From Intrasporangium sp. (GTDB lineage: Bacteria > Actinomycetota > Actinomycetes > Actinomycetales > Dermatophilaceae): DNA of 36,169 bases. The notes beneath the pieces were generated by a model. That model saw nothing but the letters and a program-made list of their open reading frames with translations, was not told the DNA's origin and made no database searches. The position numbers were made by a program, and so were the translations under genes. Shown piece after piece: positions 33,542 through 36,169 of the stretch. Each line of letters starts with the position of its first letter. Within the stretch, counting starts at the first letter, position 1. The stretch is taken from NCBI RefSeq assembly GCF_030452765.1, contig NZ_JAKDLO010000019.1, forward strand, positions 1 to 36,169, in the 5' to 3' direction.

Positions 33542-33574
33542 AACCGATACTCACGGTAGCCGATACACTCGGTT
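33542..33574. promoter_or_regulatory. Candidate TetR operator between fadA2 and the regulator
   Basis: AACCGA (33542-33547) and TCGGTT (33569-33574) are inverted arms. Between and beside them CCGATAC occurs twice as a direct repeat (33544-33550 and 33560-33566). All lie in the 87-bp divergent gap, about 40-70 nt upstream of fadA2 and 20-50 nt upstream of the TetR start, where a regulator of both genes would bind. This is pattern evidence only. Confidence 0.45.
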
Positions 33575-33592
33575 GCTGCTACTTTCGGGTAC

Positions 33593-34282
33593 ATGGGCCT
33601 GGCCACACCCACAGCGGGGAACAGGCCCGAGCCTGCGCCGCGGGATGGACGCGACACCCGGTGGGAGGCGCATCGCGAGCAGCGCCGCGGCGAGCTCGTC
33701 GACGCGACGATCCGGGCGATCCGGGCCCACGGGGCGGGCGTCGGCATGGACGACATCGCGAGCACCGCCGCGACGAGCAAGACGGTCATCTACCGCCACT
33801 TCGGCGACAAAGCCGGGCTCTACCGTGCTGTCGCCGACCGGATCGACCAGCGCGTGTACCGCCACGTGTCCGCTGCGCTGGCCGCGACCGGCGCCACCGA
33901 CGACCTGCGCGTCGCCGTCGCCTCGACAGTCGAGGCCTACCTGTCGCTCGTCGAGTCGGATGCCGAGGTGTACCGCTTCGTCGTCAACCGGCCGCTCGTC
34001 GAGACCCCGTTGCCCGACGATCCCGTGGAGGCGACGACGGACCGGGTCGTCGACCTGCTCCTGTCCTCCGTCCCGCTGCAGGGAGACCCACGTCGGGCCC
34101 GCCTGTGGGCGATCGCTTTCGTCGGCTCCGTCCGGGCCGTCGCCGATGACTGGCTCTCCTCGGTGGATCGGCTGCCGCGGGGCGACGTCGTCGGCGTCCT
34201 GACGGACCTTGCCTGGCGTGGCCTCGGGCCGATGCTCAGCGTGCGCAGGGACGTCCATCCGAGCCGAGCCAGCGAGCAGTGA
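33593..34282 (+). CDS. TetR-family transcriptional regulator
   Basis: The protein has 229 residues. The N-terminal HTH (RRGELVDATIRAIRAHGAGV, then 'GMDDIASTAATSKTVIYRHF' and 'GDKAGLYRAVADRI') is a complete TetR DNA-binding domain. The rest is an all-helical ligand and dimer domain with no recognisable ligand motif. No Shine-Dalgarno is seen before ATG 33593, so it may be leaderless. Divergence from fadA2 with an inverted repeat in the gap suggests it represses the fadA2-fabG4-htdX set and itself, in response to an acyl-CoA or fatty acid. That ligand is a guess from context. Confidence 0.9.
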   Translation: MGLATPTAGNRPEPAPRDGRDTRWEAHREQRRGELVDATIRAIRAHGAGVGMDDIASTAATSKTVIYRHFGDKAGLYRAVADRIDQRVYRHVSAALAATGATDDLRVAVASTVEAYLSLVESDAEVYRFVVNRPLVETPLPDDPVEATTDRVVDLLLSSVPLQGDPRRARLWAIAFVGSVRAVADDWLSSVDRLPRGDVVGVLTDLAWRGLGPMLSVRRDVHPSRASEQ

Positions 34283-34296
34283 CCGGGGGCGCGTCG

Positions 34297-34830
34297 TCAG
34301 GTCGCGGGCCTGACATAGCGTCCCCGGCGGTGGACCAGGGGCTGGTCCTGCTCACCGATGACGACGGACTCGATCACCGTGTCGACGAGGTCGGACCACC
34401 CGACGGCCCGATGGCCTGCTGAATCAGCCGGGTCGGCGAGCCGGACACCCGCCCAGGCCGATGCGGTCGCGAGCACCGGCCCCCACTCGCTCTGCTCCCA
34501 GGTGCCGCGTCGGAAGGCCCCGCCGGGGGCTGGGAAGAGCCCGGCGAAGACGTCGGCCAGCTCTCGGTCGCGCCACTCGAGCAGCTGCACCACCGCGGTG
34601 CCGGTGTCGAGCAGCCGCTCGAGGAGAGTCGACTCCGGCTGGAGCAGGCCGAGGATGTGGGCCGGCTCCCCCGGTGCGATCAGGTAGGACGACACGGTGA
34701 GGCCGGCCCGCTCGGCGCCGGCTCCTGCGGTCCACAGCGACACCGTCGCGCCGAGCCGGCCCCGGAGCCGCCGCACGGGGTCGCGGTCGGCCTCGGCGGC
34801 CAGGAAGGGATGCTCGGAGTGGATCGTCAT
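34297..34830 (-). CDS. Flavin-reductase-like FMN-binding protein
   Basis: The protein has 177 residues from ATG 34830. The N-terminal segment (VRRLRGRLGATVSLWTAGAG, then 'AERAGLTVSSYLIAPGEPAH') resembles the FMN-binding split-barrel flavin reductase domain (the TVSS segment in place of T-x-S-S). Later parts (GTAVVQLLEWRDRELADVFA, WGPVLATASAWAGVRL) are less typical. It could reduce flavin for a partner, or bind FMN or another cofactor. It follows the hemerythrin gene by 8 bp in the same direction, suggesting a shared redox or oxygen-related job. Confidence 0.7.
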   Translation of the reverse strand: MTIHSEHPFLAAEADRDPVRRLRGRLGATVSLWTAGAGAERAGLTVSSYLIAPGEPAHILGLLQPESTLLERLLDTGTAVVQLLEWRDRELADVFAGLFPAPGGAFRRGTWEQSEWGPVLATASAWAGVRLADPADSAGHRAVGWSDLVDTVIESVVIGEQDQPLVHRRGRYVRPAT

Positions 34831-34838
34831 CGAGCCAC

Positions 34839-35315
34839 TCAGCCGTTGGGCGCCTGGGCGCACACCCAGTCGAGCGGCATCGTGCCTGAGTGCAGGAACT
34901 CACGCACGGTCGCCGTCTGTTCGTCGGTCAGCAGGGCATCCGCCTGCGGGTAGATGATCGGCTCCTCCTTGCCATTGTGGGTCTCGAGCTGGCGGAGCAG
35001 CTGGTGACAGCGGTCCGGCACCCACTCGGCCGCCGTGCCCGGCCCCACCTCGAGGTCGAGCGCGTCGAGCGTCCGCCAGATCTCGCCGTGCTCGCGCAGC
35101 ATGACGAGGACGGGCGCCAGCATGCCTTTGGCCCGCAGGGTCGGGAAGATGAGCTCCTCCTCGACGTAGATGTGCCGCTTGAGCAGGTCGCCGGCCCGAG
35201 CCAGGTCCTTGTGACGCAGCTTGCCCTCGCTCAGGCCCGCCACGAAGTGCTCGATGGCCTGGTCGATCTCGTGGTGCTCCCGCTCCATCAGCGCGCTCAC
35301 GTTCGTCTCGTGCAC
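34839..35315 (-). CDS. Hemerythrin HHE cation-binding protein
   Basis: The protein has 158 residues. I start it at GTG 35315, which has GGAGG 8 nt upstream; the frame stays open much further upstream only because it runs on through the broken PIN gene. The histidine/glutamate ligands of a diiron hemerythrin fold are visible: EREHHEIDQAIEHFV, LLKRHIYVEEELIFPTLR, MLREHGEIWRTLDALD, and LETHNGKEEPIIYP. Such proteins sense or hold oxygen, nitric oxide or iron. The four-helix length is complete. Coupling to the flavin-reductase-like gene is suggestive of an iron-redox pair. Confidence 0.9.
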   Translation of the reverse strand: MHETNVSALMEREHHEIDQAIEHFVAGLSEGKLRHKDLARAGDLLKRHIYVEEELIFPTLRAKGMLAPVLVMLREHGEIWRTLDALDLEVGPGTAAEWVPDRCHQLLRQLETHNGKEEPIIYPQADALLTDEQTATVREFLHSGTMPLDWVCAQAPNG

Positions 35316-35467
35316 TGTGATCGCCTCCTGCCTGCAGTCTATGAGGCAGGCGCCAAGACCTCGGTGCCGATGCCCGTCGGTCGGCCCGACATCCCGATTT
35401 CTCAACGGCCAACGACTGATGCCGGTCATACGGGGGTGCGTGGTGATGCGATGACCCGCTGCCGCCG

Positions 35468-35851
35468 TCAGGCGGCAACGACGATGACGAAACCATCCAA
35501 GCCCGATGAAGTCATCGACGTTGCGGGCGATCACGACGGCGCCCTGTGCCGCGGCAGTCGCCGCGATCATGAGGTCGATCGCCCGGCCCCGGACCTCACG
35601 ACCCCCTGCCAGGACAAGCCCGCACACCGTTTCATAGGCGTCCGCGGGCTGCATCATCGAAGGGGATGCCCGAGCCGAGCACGGCCCGAAGGCGACCGAT
35701 TGGTGACTCGCGGCGCGCCCGTTCGACCGGGTCAGTGACCTTGCGGTCGCCGTAACCGAGTTCGGCCCACGACAACGAAGACACCGCAATCTCGTAGTCG
35801 TGGTGTGAGAGCGCTCCGGCGACGAGCAGGTTCGTGTCGAGGCGCCTTCAC
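35468..35851 (-). pseudogene. PIN-domain toxin gene with three +1 frameshifts
   Basis: The GTG at 35851 overlaps the antitoxin stop (GTGA). Read across three frames, the gene gives a full PIN protein of about 126 residues: LDTNLLVAGALSHHDYEIAV, SSLSWAELGYGDRKVTDPVE, then RLRAVLGSGIPFDDAA. A frame change follows at 35646-35648, then DAYETVCGLVLAGGREVRG, AIDLMIAATAAAQGAVVIAR, NVDDFIG. Another change leads to LDGFVIVVAA and TGA 35468. Each break removes cleanly if one G or C is dropped from a short run (near 35839-35842, 35646-35648 and about 35500). The acidic catalytic residues are all present. It is either recently inactivated or affected by sequencing error. Confidence 0.65.
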
Positions 35852-36111
35852 TCGATGCGCTCCCAGGGGTCGACGACGTCGAAGGCCGCGCGTTCATTCG
35901 CGATCTCCCGGGCCCACGCCTCGTCGGCGCCCAGTTCGCGCAGCAGCGAGTCAATCTCGTCGCCAAGAACCCAACGCGGCCGCCGCCGAGCGCCGATCTC
36001 TGCGATCGGCTCGCCGTGATCGGTGACCGTGTAGATGGCGCCGGCCTTGACCTCGCGAAGCATGCGTGTCGGATTCTGCCGCAACTCGCCGATGCTGATC
36101 GTCTTGGACAT
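35848..36111 (-). CDS. Phd/YefM-family antitoxin
   Basis: The protein has 87 residues from ATG 36111, with GGGAGG 5 nt upstream. SKTISIGELRQNPTRMLREV, then 'KAGAIYTVTDHGEPIAEIG', is the Phd/YefM DNA-binding fold. The tail (GADEAWAREIANERAAFDVV) is the toxin-binding part. Its TGA overlaps the PIN toxin GTG. TAGACT about 30 nt upstream is a possible -10. It appears intact although the toxin downstream is broken in this sequence. Confidence 0.88.
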   Translation of the reverse strand: MSKTISIGELRQNPTRMLREVKAGAIYTVTDHGEPIAEIGARRRPRWVLGDEIDSLLRELGADEAWAREIANERAAFDVVDPWERIE

Positions 36112-36169
36112 GGAGACCTCCCACCCAGGCAATAGTCTAGTTCGAGGGATCGGCTCAATCTGGCGGAAC

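Noticed and set aside
34839-36158. A single 439-residue protein ending in a hemerythrin domain
   Set aside because: The upstream part is antisense-frame and PIN-fragment translation; the GGAGG-GTG at 35315 gives a normal-sized hemerythrin.

Overview
The window is strongly GC-rich. It carries genes for phosphatidylinositol mannosides (pgsA, patA-like, pimA), an actinobacterial-type LexA box and a high-molecular-weight FabG/HtdX/FadA2 cluster. This points to an actinomycete chromosome (Actinomycetota). A Micrococcales/Intrasporangiaceae-like host is my inference, not something a marker gene here proves.

Left accessory part (1-20.4 kb). A SOS box (175-186) sits in front of a minus-strand gene cut by the left edge. 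A gene graveyard follows (about 350-1190), with fragments of a Tn3-family transposase, a winged-helix regulator and a helicase-like protein. Then come an AAA ATPase with a DUF4143 C-terminus (minus) and a complete four-gene Wadjet anti-plasmid operon, jetABCD (3069-9793, plus). After Wadjet the minus strand holds a possible unknown gene, an FAD-dependent monooxygenase-like protein, a broken ATPase/acetyltransferase-like/HTH regulator, an MFS transporter paired with a GlcD-type FAD-linked 2-hydroxyacid oxidase, and a methionine-rich multicopper oxidase lipoprotein behind a 16-codon Met-rich leader ORF. A toxin-antitoxin cluster closes this part: Phd/VapC, a decayed Phd-like antitoxin, and mazEF.

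Core part (20.4-28.5 kb). The order read along the minus strand is thrS, phosphoribosyltransferase, HIT protein, pgsA, patA-like, pimA, small membrane protein, pdxS. Apart from the phosphoribosyltransferase, this resembles the Mycobacterium tuberculosis block Rv2614c-Rv2606c and makes phosphatidylinositol mannosides. pdxT, expected just beyond pdxS, is absent; mazEF occupies that position, so the core/accessory boundary lies at about 20.45 kb.

Right part (28.6-36.2 kb). A lipoprotein of unknown function (plus) converges on a MaoC-fold dehydratase (minus). Between them lies the most unusual stretch in the window: two 21-bp-period tandem arrays facing each other (29642-29956). Next is an operon-like fadA2-fabG4-htdX set with a divergent TetR regulator. 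The end holds a flavin-reductase-like protein, a hemerythrin-domain protein, and a Phd/PIN toxin-antitoxin pair whose PIN gene shows three +1 frameshifts, each in a short run of G or C.

Defence or stability functions in the window are Wadjet, three type II toxin-antitoxin loci and the SOS site. The best candidates for undescribed biology are the 21-bp inverted tandem arrays, the Met-rich leader ORF before the copper oxidase, and the mazEF insertion at the pdxS breakpoint.
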